Notes under the pieces: model-generated | The model's input: only the letters and a program-made list of their open reading frames with translations | The model's database searches: none | What the model was told of the DNA's origin: nothing | In this document: in pieces, positions 1 through 10,555 of the stretch | Layout of the letters: every line of letters begins with the position of its first letter | How positions within the stretch are numbered: the stretch's first letter is position 1 | Source of the DNA: Stichopus chloronotus | Taxonomy: Eukaryota > Echinodermata > Holothuroidea > Aspidochirotida > Stichopodidae | DNA length: 64,000 nucleotides | Reading direction: 5' to 3' | NCBI GenBank assembly: GCA_021234535.1 | Contig: CM037832.1 | Span: 4,075,359 to 4,139,358, forward strand | Program-made: the position numbers and the translations under genes

Positions 1-586
1 CAGGTAGTGCGTGATTTGATTTATGGTCGATAGCAAAGCGTGTATAATTCGTGAATCATAACCACTGTGAAAAATCCTACTCAGCTTCATTGATGTTGCT
101 GTACATAATAACAATCATTCATGAATTGCACCACTTTGTAGGTCAGTAGTCTGTTACAAATTAGCAGCTCTTACTTGTCAAGCTATCTGTACAGAAGTGA
201 ACAGTCAGAATCCTGAACGTGGGTGAACTATGTAGTTCAGGTCAGTCTTGTTGTAGTAGATTTATAGTTATGAAATAGACAAACAACTCTGATTGTATTC
301 CTGGCTTGCCTGCTTGTGTGTGCTGCTTTTACAGTGTAACCATTTATTATTTGCAAGGAATCACAAACTTTACTTTCTTCTTTATTGAAACTTCGGAAGC
401 AAGCAAAGGCTGAAACTTGACTGTTTTGCTTTGACCAAACATAATCCTTCATACCAATTTCACTAATCCATTGTCTTGAATTTGTTTGATGTAGTAGCCT
501 CATTATCTTGTAGTATAATCAAACAGGAATTGTTACAAGTTAAAATTTAATTCTTTCAGCTGTTCTTATTATACATATATTTTTAG
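1..586. other. Presumed intron of HERPUD-like gene
   Basis: I see no coding exon, RNA gene or repeat here. It ends in a pyrimidine-rich stretch with an AG at 585-586 that serves as acceptor for the next exon. Assignment as intron is inferred from the downstream exons. Confidence 0.45.
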
Positions 587-737
587 ATATGAACACAACT
601 TCTTTAGGCTGAGAAGAGCTAATGTAGCTAGAGTTCAGATTGAAGAGAGAATAGGAGAAGTGCAGAATAATGAAGAGGAGAATAACGAAGTGGCAGCAGC
701 TGACCAAGTAGAAGATGAGACTGATGGATCAAGTAAT
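587..737 (+). CDS. HERPUD-like penultimate exon (acidic linker)
   Basis: The exon is open in one frame only, between an acceptor AG at 585-586 and a strong donor GTAAGT at 738. It encodes an aromatic and arginine-rich start (NFFRLRRANVARVQ) followed by an Asn/Glu/Asp-rich stretch. In HERPUD1/2 the second membrane hairpin is followed by a short FPFR-type basic segment and then an acidic linker, and this exon fits that place. It ends in phase 0 at the listed donor, whereas the last exon needs two bases from its partner, so an additional small exon or another donor must exist. If the donor is not used, translation continues through six to seven 12-residue repeats and stops at about 942-944. Assignment rests on position upstream of the clear HERPUD C-terminus and on composition. 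Confidence 0.5.
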
Positions 738-1231
738 GTAAGTCTAATAGAGAATGTTGGTGGATCAAGCAATCTAAGACTAATAGAGAATGATGATGGA
801 TCAAGCAATGTAAGACTAATAGAGAATGCTAATGGATCAAGAAATGTAAGTCTTGTAGAGAATGCTGATGGATCAAGAAATGTAAGTTTTATAGAGAATG
901 CTGATGGATCAAGAAATGTAAGTTTGATAGAGAATGTTGATTGATCTAGTGATGTAAGTCTGATAAAGAATGCTGATGAATCAGCAATATAAGTCTAGTT
1001 GAGATTGTTGATGAAGCAAGCAATGTAAGTCTAATATAGAATGCCAACGAGTTAAGCAATGTAAGTTTAAAGCCCGCCTCACACAAACGTTATTCAACAC
1101 ACGATTCAACTTTTCAACCAACTCTGTGCACATTGAATTGATCTAAAAGCTGTTATGAATGGAATAGCTTCAAGCAATGTAAGGTTAATAAAAAAATGCT
1201 GCAGAATCAAGCAAGGTAAGGGTAATAGAGA
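721..1231 (+). repeat. 36-bp tandem array carrying repeated splice donors
   Basis: About ten head-to-tail 36-bp units run from 721 to about 1070. They read roughly GATGGATCAAGNAATGTAAG followed by TCTAATAGAGAATGCT. Degraded units reappear at about 1155-1231 after a non-repeat gap. The first unit is the last 17 coding bases of the preceding exon plus its donor, so most units hold an AAT|GTAAGT donor. In the exon frame each unit encodes 12 residues of the type GSSNVSLIENAD until a TGA at about 942. Confidence 0.9.
1205..1215 (+). CDS. Candidate 11-nt microexon
   Basis: The bases 1205-1215 lie between an AG (TGCTGCAG) and a GTAAGG donor. Eleven bases would convert the phase-0 end of the upstream exon into the phase-2 end that the last exon requires. 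The preceding sequence is purine-rich, so the acceptor is weak, and the segment itself is a degraded repeat unit. This is a hypothesis to reconcile the phases, not a demonstrated exon. Confidence 0.2.
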
Positions 1232-1363
1232 ATGCTATTTGATAGTCATTAAGATGTCAACCTCATATATGTCGTTGATGTGGTATGTTTATTTCTACAT
1301 AAATGGAATTGTCTGGTTATCCTTCTCAGATGCCTTTCAATAAGTTTTCATTTTCTCTAACAG

Positions 1364-1568
1364 CATAATAATGAAACTCCCTGATGCTGACCAGCACAGT
1401 CCCGATAGCTCCAACGAAAACAGCGACGGTACCGAAGAAACGTCGAGATCGGAACCACCTCCCGAAGAACCTTCTAGGCCCGGCTTTTTTGGGACGCTCT
1501 GGATCTTTGTATCGACGTTCTTCACTTCTCTTATTCCACAAGGACCTCAGCATTTGAACGTTAATTGA
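1364..1568 (+). CDS. HERPUD2: HERPUD1/2-like C-terminal exon
   Basis: The acceptor is TTTTCTCTAACAG, with coding from 1364 in phase 2 and a stop TGA at 1566-1568. The encoded tail has an acidic, Ser/Pro-rich linker and then a hydrophobic end with GFFGTLWIFVSTFFTSLIP, followed by QGP and a short polar tail. This matches the conserved C-terminus of HERPUD proteins, whose vertebrate versions end in TFF(A/T)SL(I/L)PEGPP plus a few residues. HERPUD proteins are ER-membrane ubiquitin-like-domain proteins that recruit substrates and ubiquilin to the HRD1 ER-associated degradation complex. The SLIP wording is closer to HERPUD2 than to HERPUD1, but one invertebrate gene may be co-orthologous to both. 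The ubiquitin-like domain and membrane segments lie upstream of the window. Confidence 0.75.
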
Positions 1569-1625
1569 CGTTGTTCATCCCTCAAACCCCAGATACTGTG
1601 ATAGACGTATTGGAACGATTTGTAT

Positions 1626-1631
1626 AATAAA
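1626..1631 (+). promoter_or_regulatory. Poly(A) signal of HERPUD-like gene
   Basis: A canonical AATAAA lies 57 bp after the stop codon. The 3' end of the transcript is probably 10-30 bp further on. Context supports the role, though the exact cleavage site cannot be read. Confidence 0.6.
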
Positions 1632-1639
1632 TAGAGCAT

Positions 1640-2430
1640 TTATTAAAAGTTCAGCAGGAAAGCTGCAGTACTATTAATTGATTCAGTCTGTTTTTTGGGC
1701 AAAAAAAATCTTTATTTCTGATATTAGGTAAGTATCAATTTTCATGTTTCAGGCATCATTGCTACCATGCTCACTGTTGCCAGATTCTGTTGCTGCCACA
1801 AGGCCTATGAAAACAGTTGTTACTCTGAAGTTACTTGTTTAGAAGCAGATTATTGTATTGTCCGTGATTACTGACCAAATACTAGAGTTACCCTTCAGAT
1901 CTTCTCAGTTCATTATGTTGTTATATGAAGTATCTCCAGTCTGAGGCTTAAACGAAGTATCGTCCCCTGTTCTATGTTGATTACTATTGGATAAGTGCTA
2001 CCATACAATGATGAACATCCAATAGCACAACCTTTTATAAAGTGTCCATGTTAAATGCATTGTCTCTTCTGCCATTAAGTATCGGTTACCCTACAGTAAA
2101 ATATTTCATAATTTTTCATAAGAAGAACATGGTGCTGTGGTTAACAGCATTATCATCTTCATAGATATTATTATCACAACATACAGAAAGTGTCTCTGTA
2201 GGTATTGTTTTGTAAATTGGACAATTAACCTCTAAAATAACATTTAGCGTTACATGGAGTAAACCTGACATTTCATCGGGAATTTATCAGATTATCATAA
2301 TCTATGTGAGACTTTACTCTTGTGTTCGTCACACCTCACAAAGCTGATTGGACTGAGAGTGTTGAGTCTGCAGTGCAGTGTTGTTTTAGTCTCACTGAGG
2401 GGGTCTGGTTTTCATCATGACAGTGTTTCA
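1640..2430. other. Intergenic, no gene seen
   Basis: No reading frame with recognisable similarity and no RNA gene is seen. The sequence is unique AT-rich DNA up to the start of the tandem array. Confidence 0.5.
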
Positions 2431-2439
2431 GCAAGTCTT

Positions 2440-3110
2440 ATGAGTCTGATGCTCATGGTTGTATGAGTCTGATATGACAGGTGATCACATGAGTCTTATG
2501 GCAGATTGATCATCTGAGTCTTATGCTACCATGGTCATGTGAGCCTGGCGCTACCTTGGTCTTATGATCTAATGCTACCATGGTTATCTGAGTATGATAC
2601 TACCATGGTCATGTCAGTGTGCTGCTACCATGGTCATATTAGTCTGAAGCTACTGGACAAGATATGAGTCTGATGCTGACTTGGTCATATGAGTCACATG
2701 CTGCCATGGTCATTGGAATCTGATGATACTATGGTCTTATGAGTCTGATGCCACAATAGTCATATGAGTCTAATGATACTATGGTCATATGACTCTGATG
2801 CTGACTTGGTCTTATGAGTCCGATGGTACCATGGTCATCGGAGTCTGATGCTATTATGGTGGTATGAACCTGATGCTACTGTGGTCATTTGATTCAGATG
2901 CTACCATAGTTGTATGAGTCTGATGCTGCCATGGCCATATCAGTCTGATGCTACTATGGTCATATCAGTCTAGTGCTACTATGGTCGTATCAGTTTTATG
3001 CTACCATGGTCTTATTAGCCTGATACTACCTTGGTGATTTGAGTCTGATGCTACCTTGGTGGTATGAGGTATGTGCTACCATGGTCACAAGAGTCTTCCA
3101 TGGTCATAAG
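2440..3110. repeat. Degenerate 25-bp minisatellite
   Basis: Roughly 27 diverged copies of a 25-bp unit of the form GAGTCTGATGCTACCATGGT plus CATAT follow each other. The core ACCATGGT is a self-complementary 8-mer, and many copies retain it. Confidence 0.85.
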
Positions 3111-3249
3111 TGATTAATAAACTAAGATTTTAAGACTTTCATAATGTCATTGCAGTATGCAGTTGATTTCCTGAAGATGGTTGTTACCGATCACATTCTA
3201 GTAATATTTACTTGGTCAAAGTGATATGGTTGGATCTGGTTCCATCATA

Positions 3250-3870
3250 GCATGGGAACTTAGCCTTATCAAGATGTTTCAGCTGTGATTTCCACAACAG
3301 TAACGGTCACCCACTACTTATGGCTGACTCTAGATATTGTTACTGCAGTGTTTACTTTGGTCTCAATGAGTTCAAATGTGTGGTGGTAGCCCAGCAGTTA
3401 AGGTGGTCACTCTCTCAACTGTACATTCTATTATAGCAGTCATCAATTTGGTCTCATCAAGAGGGTGATGGAACCAAAGCTTAAGGTCTTCATTTACTTG
3501 ACTTAAGATGCTATGATAGCAGTGTTTACCCTAGCCTCACCAAGACTGGGAGTAAGCCCAGCTGAGAAGTTCATTAACTTGACTGTAGGTGATATAATAA
3601 GCAGTGTCAACGCTGGTTTCACTTTGAGGGGTGTGGTGGGAGCCAGGCTAAAGTGGTAACTCTCACAACTCTAGATTCTGTAATAGCAAATTTGGCATTA
3701 TGGTGAGTGTTGTGCAAGTCTAGCTATGTTCATTTATTTGACTCTAAATGCTGTGATAGCAGTGATCAATCTGGTCTCACCAAAAATGTTGTGGAAACCC
3801 AAGCTATGGTGTTCCTTGACTCTTAATGCTATCATAGCAATGTTTATTCCGGTGTCTATGGTGTTCTGTG
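3250..3870. repeat. Degenerate tandem repeat, unit about 100-115 bp
   Basis: Five or six strongly diverged copies share phrases such as CTGTNATAGCAGTGTTTA, TTGGTCTCAC and CATTTACTTGACT. Small reading frames inside it are by-products of the repeat. Confidence 0.6.
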
Positions 3871-3879
3871 TTTATTCTT

Positions 3880-5385
3880 ACTGTAATGCAATAAGATATA
3901 ATGTGCCTTACAACTATTTCTGTTTTGATGTTGACTTGCTGACTGCACAGGCTTGAGTAGAAGTTCCATCTATTACAGTCAGGAACAATTCAGGTTCAGC
4001 AGGAATGGCCCACAAACATAGCAACTCTCCAGCTTTGTTGGCTACTTTGAGTGGCCACCTCGACGTTGTGCAGCCAGGTACTCTTCTGCTTTGAACTTCA
4101 GTAGCTACCTAATGCAGTTGGTGACTGTAGCGTTTTAACAGTCCTGCATGATCTCAAAGTGCAGTCAGTGACTCAAGAGGTTTATGAAGGAATGATCAAC
4201 TAGTACAGTCAGCTACTCTGCAGCTTTGAGTGACTGTGCAGTCAGTGACTGTATTTACTGAAGCTGGAGTGGTTGTGTTATACAACCAGCATATGAAATC
4301 CTTCATACCGCTCAAAGTGAAGGTGTTACGTGTCTTTGTTTCAAACTTATTTAGCTTTATACATACAAGTTGTCTAATCATTTCCTGAGGAGAGAATCAA
4401 GTAACAGGAAGCTGTTTTTTTTTTTTCATGGTACTGGTCACCATAATCATGTAACAATTATTAGACACATAGTATCCATAAGAGTTAAATACAATAACAC
4501 CAGTGGTATAACAGCATTTAGATGGTTATAATGTAACTGTGTCATGGTATAAAGTGTAAATATTTTTACTTTTGTTCAGTTTTCAGCTTAGAAAGTCTGT
4601 AAGCTGACAGAAAAAAATGAAAAATTGCCTTAAGAAGACATGCACCACAATCAATCCTCCATCAGTTGAGTGTAATGTCATGGAACCTAATAAAAATACC
4701 AGGCAAGATTTAAAAGCTACTGCAGAGTCTGACAGTATCATGCTCAAATATAATTGGATCTGGTAACTTAAACTGTGAACAATACAAGTAAAGGTGCCAA
4801 ACACAAATGTTTGTTGGATTTTATTTAACTTTATGTGAAATTTACCAGCATTGTGCAGAATTATTATTTTTTTTTTTATTTTATTAAACTTTCCTTTCAG
4901 GAAGGCAATTGGTTGAGCTGTAGCTTACCTTCTATGAGGCTTTCAGGTGAAATGACGAATATTAAGAAAATGAAAAACAAAAGAAGCACAACCTTTACAC
5001 TACAAGAAACCATAGAAGGGTAGATTTTCAAGTTTTAAAGTAAATTTAATATATTAAAGGAAAAAGAACATCGGCTCACAGACACTACTGTTCCTTGCAT
5101 GAAGATGATTGTAACTGTAACCCCCAACAGTGATGACATGTTATGACGGATATGTATCATGTCTCGGCATGCACAACTACATACTACAGAGTTATGCCCA
5201 AGCGTTTCCTGTCTTGAGATGTCATGGTATAGTTTTCACAAACTGGCTCATGTTGTCCGAAATGGCCGCCACCAAATGAAATGGGTTTTTGTGGTCAATA
5301 TGGTACATCACTGCAGCTACATATGTAGCAAATACAAGATCAGTGCAAGCTTTTCTTTTGAGATACCTTTTTTAGGCCTACAAAG
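3880..5385. other. Intergenic, no gene seen
   Basis: It holds scattered CAGTCAGTGACT-like words at 4090-4260 and short homopolymer runs. No credible coding region is seen on either strand. Confidence 0.45.
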
Positions 5386-5389
5386 TTTT

Positions 5390-6010
5390 CTCTGTTTGAC
5401 CTCTATTGACCATATCTGACATACATTAAAAGCAATATTGGTCTTGTATTCACCCATATACTCAATACAACATTTGTCCAAGTTTTCCTAGTTTTTATAA
5501 GGTTCTCACAATTTGACCCCAATTGAGCTTTGACCTCCACTAAAAATAATAATAGGTACAGTACCCAATGTGGTACTGCAAGCAAAATATAAAATCTGTT
5601 CCAGCTTCCCTTCTTGAGACACCATGTTTCTTGCAAGTTGATCCCAAAAGGCCTTAAACCACCACCAAAAGCACTAGTATTCTTGTACAGCATGGTATAC
5701 ACCTGTGTACGTAATGTCAGACCTGTCCAAGCTTCCCTTCTTGAGATACCATGTTTACAAGGTTTCACAATTTTTAACCCCTGTTAACCCCAAATTTTCT
5801 TTGAGATATACCACAAACAGTAGGGTCCTTGTAATCAGTGTGGTACACCTACATACAAAATATCGGGCCTGATTGAGCATACCTTCTTGAGTTATTGTAC
5901 TTGTAAGGTTTTCACACTTTGACCCCTGTTGACCCCATAAACCTTTGATTTCCATAAAAAAAAAATTATACTATTCTTGTTCTCAGTGTGGAACACGTAC
6001 ATAGTAAATC
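5390..6010 (-). repeat. Dispersed GGTCAAAGGTCA-family repeat, about 5 units
   Basis: Read on the minus strand, it repeats a unit of about 110-150 bp. The order is a TTTGGTGGAGGTCAAAG-like block, then GTGAAAACCTTGTAAACA, then ATATCTCAAGAAGGG. The same family occurs at 18.6, 44.9, 50.3, 55.8 and 61.3 kb. Copies here are diverged. Confidence 0.75.
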
Positions 6011-6014
6011 TAAA

Positions 6015-6935
6015 ATTCGTCCAAGGTTTTATATAATAACAGATTGTACTAGAAGAGCCACTTGATAAATTCAAATGTCCACCTGGGGCATTTTTTGGTA
6101 TTGCTAGAACTCTTTCAACAATGGTGATGCCAGCATAAGTGCATAGTTGAATTTTCTTTATTGACATCAAACTTGCGATCCACTTCTCCTGTATGCATTG
6201 AATTGGATAACATCATCTTGTGTAATAAATGCTGTTTTTCACCAATCACAGAAAACAATCCAAGTTCTTATTCTCTGAGGTTGACTTTTCAATCATCTGT
6301 TGTGGCATTCAGTTCGATGTAACATATCATTAATTGCATTCTGTTCATTCATTGCAACTTGTTCATTGCAACTTCATTCATTGCAACTTCATTGCAATCT
6401 GAAGATACATCCACTCGCCTTTATATGAAGATACTCTCAACTAGGAGTAGCAAGGACTCAGTTTAATTCTGATAACAATACTGTGTATAAGGGATCAAAA
6501 TAATTGTTACACCATGCTAGGCAGTGGATTATATATCCCCTCTGTTTACAGATAGATAACCCTACAATCCAGCTTTGAGCTCCCCTCTGTAGCTTTAAAG
6601 ACCAGTCTGCCAACATTCTACAAACCTGTCAGCTGTATTACACTACTTTTCATATTTATGCAACTGCGATATAACAGACAACAGTGACAGCGGTACATAA
6701 TTTATAAAGGCACACATTATTCGGTTGGATTGAAGTAATTTATTGCTCCTCCATATTCTAATGCTGTCAATACAGAGTGTGAAAGACATTGAAGCATGTC
6801 ATATCAATATGTTTCATTTATGTACATGATAAATTCTTGAAATAAATATACATTTTGACATGACCAGAGAAGAAAAAGTTTCGATGTGAAGTTGGTAAAA
6901 AAAAATGTATCTATTTCTTATATTAATTACTAAGC
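6015..6935. other. Intergenic, short TTCATTGCAAC repeat only
   Basis: A small tandem of TTCATTGCAAC words lies at 6340-6400. Nothing else supportable is seen. Confidence 0.45.
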
Positions 6936-6944
6936 ATATCCTCT

Positions 6945-7195
6945 ACGTTACCCGTACTGATGTATTCTTAAATAAGCATATTCTGTCATTACCAACAGAC
7001 TGTTGATAATCTTAAATCAGCATATCTTCTCTCATTAATAGCCTGTTGATAGCCTGAAATCAGCATACCCACTGCCATTAATAGCCTGTTGATACCGTGA
7101 AATCAGTAGATCCCCAGTCAATATTAATAGCCTGTTGATAGCCTAAAATCAAGCGTATCCTCTCTATCACTATTAACAGCTATGTTGACAACCTC
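6945..7195. repeat. About 55-bp tandem repeat, 4 units
   Basis: Units share ATTAATAGCCTGTTGATA, then CCTNAAATCAGCATA and TCCTCTC. They are diverged but clearly head to tail. Confidence 0.75.
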
Positions 7196-7199
7196 AACT

Positions 7200-8565
7200 C
7201 ATTCTTCTTCCTAGAGTGTTGCTATACAGATTGAAAACATGTGACCAAGCTATCACTGGAGCTGCATTCCTGCGTGTGTAGCGTCTCTTGTTGCAACAAA
7301 GAGAAGACTTCAAACAATGTTGAGTTTTCATGTAAAAAGTTTCCTTAAGTCAGAGATTTCAACAAGAAAGTGAAAGGACTTTGTGATATGTACTACTTGA
7401 AGAAAAATTTACAATTGTTCTTCTCGTTCTTCTTTTTAAGCCGGACAGATAAAAAATGTAGGATAATGTAGGATTTTTCAAGAAATATTAGGAGGAAGGT
7501 CCAAAAAGTAGGAAAAAAGTAGGATAAGTAAGAGTCACTTAAAAAGTCTGCGTAACAAAATCACACAAAATTACTTGACCAATTGAACAGTAAATAAAAA
7601 AGGAACATTGCTAATGTGGCTCATCATATCCTGTGCTGTAGTGCTTAAAATTGTAGGACTCATAGTGTAACATTCAGCATTCTTAACATTAAAAGGTATG
7701 ACTGGCACTTTTGTGACATTCTCAGATCCTTCAAAAGAAGATATAAACTCTATACACTTACCACTGTTGTTAAGCAAATAATTATGTGCGGCCATAAAAC
7801 ATTAATTTGTGGTCATGTGACTCACATTCATGACATCATGGTCAGTTAAAAGCAATTTTTGCGTAACTGACTCTGTGCACGCTGACGACTGAGTGAATGG
7901 TACAGACAAAGTACCAAAATAAAGTTATCCTTCAGCATAGAAAATCTTAAATTTGCTCATAACTGACTTTGTACAAAGACTCTTTTAGTTGAAGAACTGC
8001 ACTGTGGGATGAACTTACAGCTCAGTCCATCATCTAGATACGACACCATGGCCTTCACAAATTCATAGAAAATATGATGAAAATAAGCCACCTGTATCTC
8101 TAACCTCTGGTAGATGGTTGCATTACGACAGAGAAGAGGAGTGAGTAAAACAGACTATGGAGCTCACAGAGTGTTTTTAACTAAGACTACAATTCTACCA
8201 AACAGCTCACATTTTAATGGACTTTGTGCATTGCACAGGGCCCTGTGGGTATGTTAGGAAACAGCATCACAGAGGCTTTTGTATGTGAAGTTCATCACAT
8301 TGATTAAAAAAGGTGGAAAAAACAATTACCACCAGTTATGCATTTTAACTGCCCTTGAGCAATGTACCTCCTAAATGTACACATTCAGATAAAACACTGT
8401 GATACAAGCATAAAAATGTATAAACTTCAACCACCGAATTACAACCTGTTATAAAAACGGAGGCCCTGTTTAAAGAGAAACACCATAATATAAGACATTT
8501 AAAATAATGATGACATGCTACATCACTATTCATTCCAAACATACTCAAAATAAAAATAAATTTAC
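7200..8565. other. Intergenic, no gene seen
   Basis: No recognised coding or RNA feature is seen. A short purine-rich stretch with GTAGGA words lies at 7455-7530. Confidence 0.4.
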
Positions 8566-8574
8566 CATATATGA

Positions 8575-8765
8575 AAGTAAGTATAATATGGAGACAGACT
8601 TGTTACCATACTATCATAACTACACTACGGGGACAAATGCCTACTACCAAACCATCACAATTCAGTATAATATGGAGAGTGACTGTTGCTACCCACACCG
8701 TCACAACAAAGTATAATATGGAGACAGACTTGCTACCACACCATCACAACTACAAATAACATGAA
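8575..8765. repeat. AGTATAATATGGAGAC repeat units
   Basis: Three units of about 60-70 bp start with AGTATAATATGGAGA and continue with ACC-rich, CATCACAACTAC-like text. A fourth unit start lies at 9709 on the other side of the LINE fragment. Confidence 0.7.
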
Positions 8766-8829
8766 GACAAAAGACTGCTGTTATCACACATTCATCATCA
8801 TCACTATCTATTTCAGTCACGCATTTTCC

Positions 8830-9705
8830 CTCTAACATGGTGATTACTAACACACCATGACAACACTCCTAACTTCCATTTATTCCCCTCTTGAGTATTC
8901 CCTGCATTTGACCAATCTTATTGCTTTCTTTCTTCACCATATCTTTACATCTAAACTTTTCTTGTCCACATGTGCTATTCACTTCCAGATCCCTGGCTGT
9001 TTTCACAGGTATACCACCTTCCTTCCTTAACATGACCCATCCATCTCAATTCACTTCTCTTTACCACTGCTACAATAGTTTCTTCCATATTTAACATATC
9101 TCTGAGATCACTTTCTTGCTATCAGACAGTTTCACTCCACCCATCCTCTTAATCATGGCTCCCTCTGTTCTCCTCAATATACCTTCCTCTACTGACTTCA
9201 CCTTCCATGTTTCTGAACCAAAATGTGATTACTGTTCTGATGCAAACTATGTTAACCTTGCCTCTCATTTCCATTGTGAACCTTCTGCCAGCTAGGATCA
9301 CGGACTACGTACTGAACTTCATCTTGCCCAAACTGCATCAGCTTATGCCACTGCAATCTCATATCCACCACCACTGTTGATTATGTCCCCAAGACAAAAA
9401 GCCAGTCAAACGTCTAAACATCTTCCAAATCCCTGCCTGTTCCTCCACCAGTCAATACTAAACAGGTTTGGGCACTCCGTCAAATGCCTTCTCTAGGTTC
9501 GCAAAACACATGAGTGGCTTTTCCTCCTTATCTGCATAGTATTCTTGCAAATCCTACACACGACAAAAAGTGCATCCAATTTACCCTTTCCTGGAATAAA
9601 GCCAAATTGCATTTCACAATTTTGATGATATTCTGCATTGCTCTTTCCAACCCTCTCTCCACTACTTTTGTACCACACACCATCAATTTCACTTGCTTGT
9701 ATGAT
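8830..9705 (-). mobile_element. Decayed non-LTR retrotransposon (RTE-like) fragment
   Basis: On the minus strand, 9708-9493 reads through reverse-transcriptase motif text (QFGFIPGKGKLDALF), then CFANLEKAFDGVPK. These match the non-LTR signatures QFGFxPGxxTxDAIF and FxDLEKAFDxVPR. Further downstream, near 9010-9060, an RWMGHV-type segment typical of the C-terminal part of such elements can be read. Frame breaks and a shortened middle show it is inactive. The family call (RTE-like) is tentative. Confidence 0.75.
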
Positions 9706-9790
9706 CATAAGTATAATATGGAAACACAGACGGCAGCAACCAGACCCTCATGATTACTACCAAACAAGCTGCTGCTGGAGCCTAAAGTAC

Positions 9791-10480
9791 CATAGCTTTA
9801 TACTAGCCATGGGAAATCAATCCATGTTCCAGTGCAGTATCGTAGCTTTATAATAGCCAAGGGAAATCAATCCATGTTCCAGTACAGTATCATAGCTTTA
9901 TACTAGCCATGGGAAATCAATCCATGTTCCAGTGCAGTATTGTAGCTTTATACTAGCCATGGGAAATCAATCCATGTTCCAGTGCAGTATCGTAGCTTTA
10001 TAATAGCCAAGGGAAATCAATCCATGTTTCAGTGCAGTATCATAGCTTTATAATAGCCAAGGGAAATCAATCCATGTTTCAGTGCAGTATCATAGCTTTA
10101 TACTAGCCATGGGAAATCAATCCATGTTCCAGTGCAGTATCGTAGCTTTATACTTGCCATGGGAAATCGATCCATGTTTCAGTACAGTATTGTAGCTTTA
10201 TAATAGCCAAGGGAAATCAATCCATGTTCCAGTGCAGTATCATAGCTTTATAATAGCCAAGGGAAATCAATCCATGTTCCAGTACAGTATCATAGCCTTA
10301 TACTAGCCATGGGAAATCAATCCATGTTCCAGTGCAGTATCGTAGCTTCATACTAGCCATGGGAAATCAGTCCCTGTTCCAGCACAGTATGATAGCTTTA
10401 TAATAGCCAAGGGAAATCAATCCATGTTCCAGTACAGTATCATGGCTTTATAATAGCCTAGAAAATCAATCTATGTTCCT
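9791..10480 (-). repeat. 50-bp minisatellite overlapping ABHD stop codon
   Basis: Thirteen full 50-bp units (9791-10440) and one partial unit follow one another. The partial unit overlaps the end of the ABHD coding sequence. On the minus strand each unit reads GGAACATGGATTGATTTCCC, then ATGGCTAGTATAAAGC. The last coding bases and TGA stop of the gene (AACATAGATTGA) are the first copy of this unit. Each unit also offers a TATAAA hexamer downstream of the stop. Confidence 0.93.
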
Positions 10481-10555
10481 GCATATTTTGTTGATAACAC
10501 TGTTGAATTCTTCTGCTTTGTCAGCATACACATGGTGTCCAGCTCCTTTGACAAA
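10466..10555 (-). CDS. ABHD4: ABHD4-like exon 8 (C-terminus)
   Basis: It encodes residues 356-384, FVKGAGHHVYADKAEEFN to a terminal NID and TGA. It carries the catalytic His362 and the HX4D motif. The acceptor is GTTTCTCTTTGCAG. The stop codon lies inside the first copy of the 50-bp array. Confidence 0.93.
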   Translation of the reverse strand, partial: FVKGAGHHVYADKAEEFNSVINKICRNID

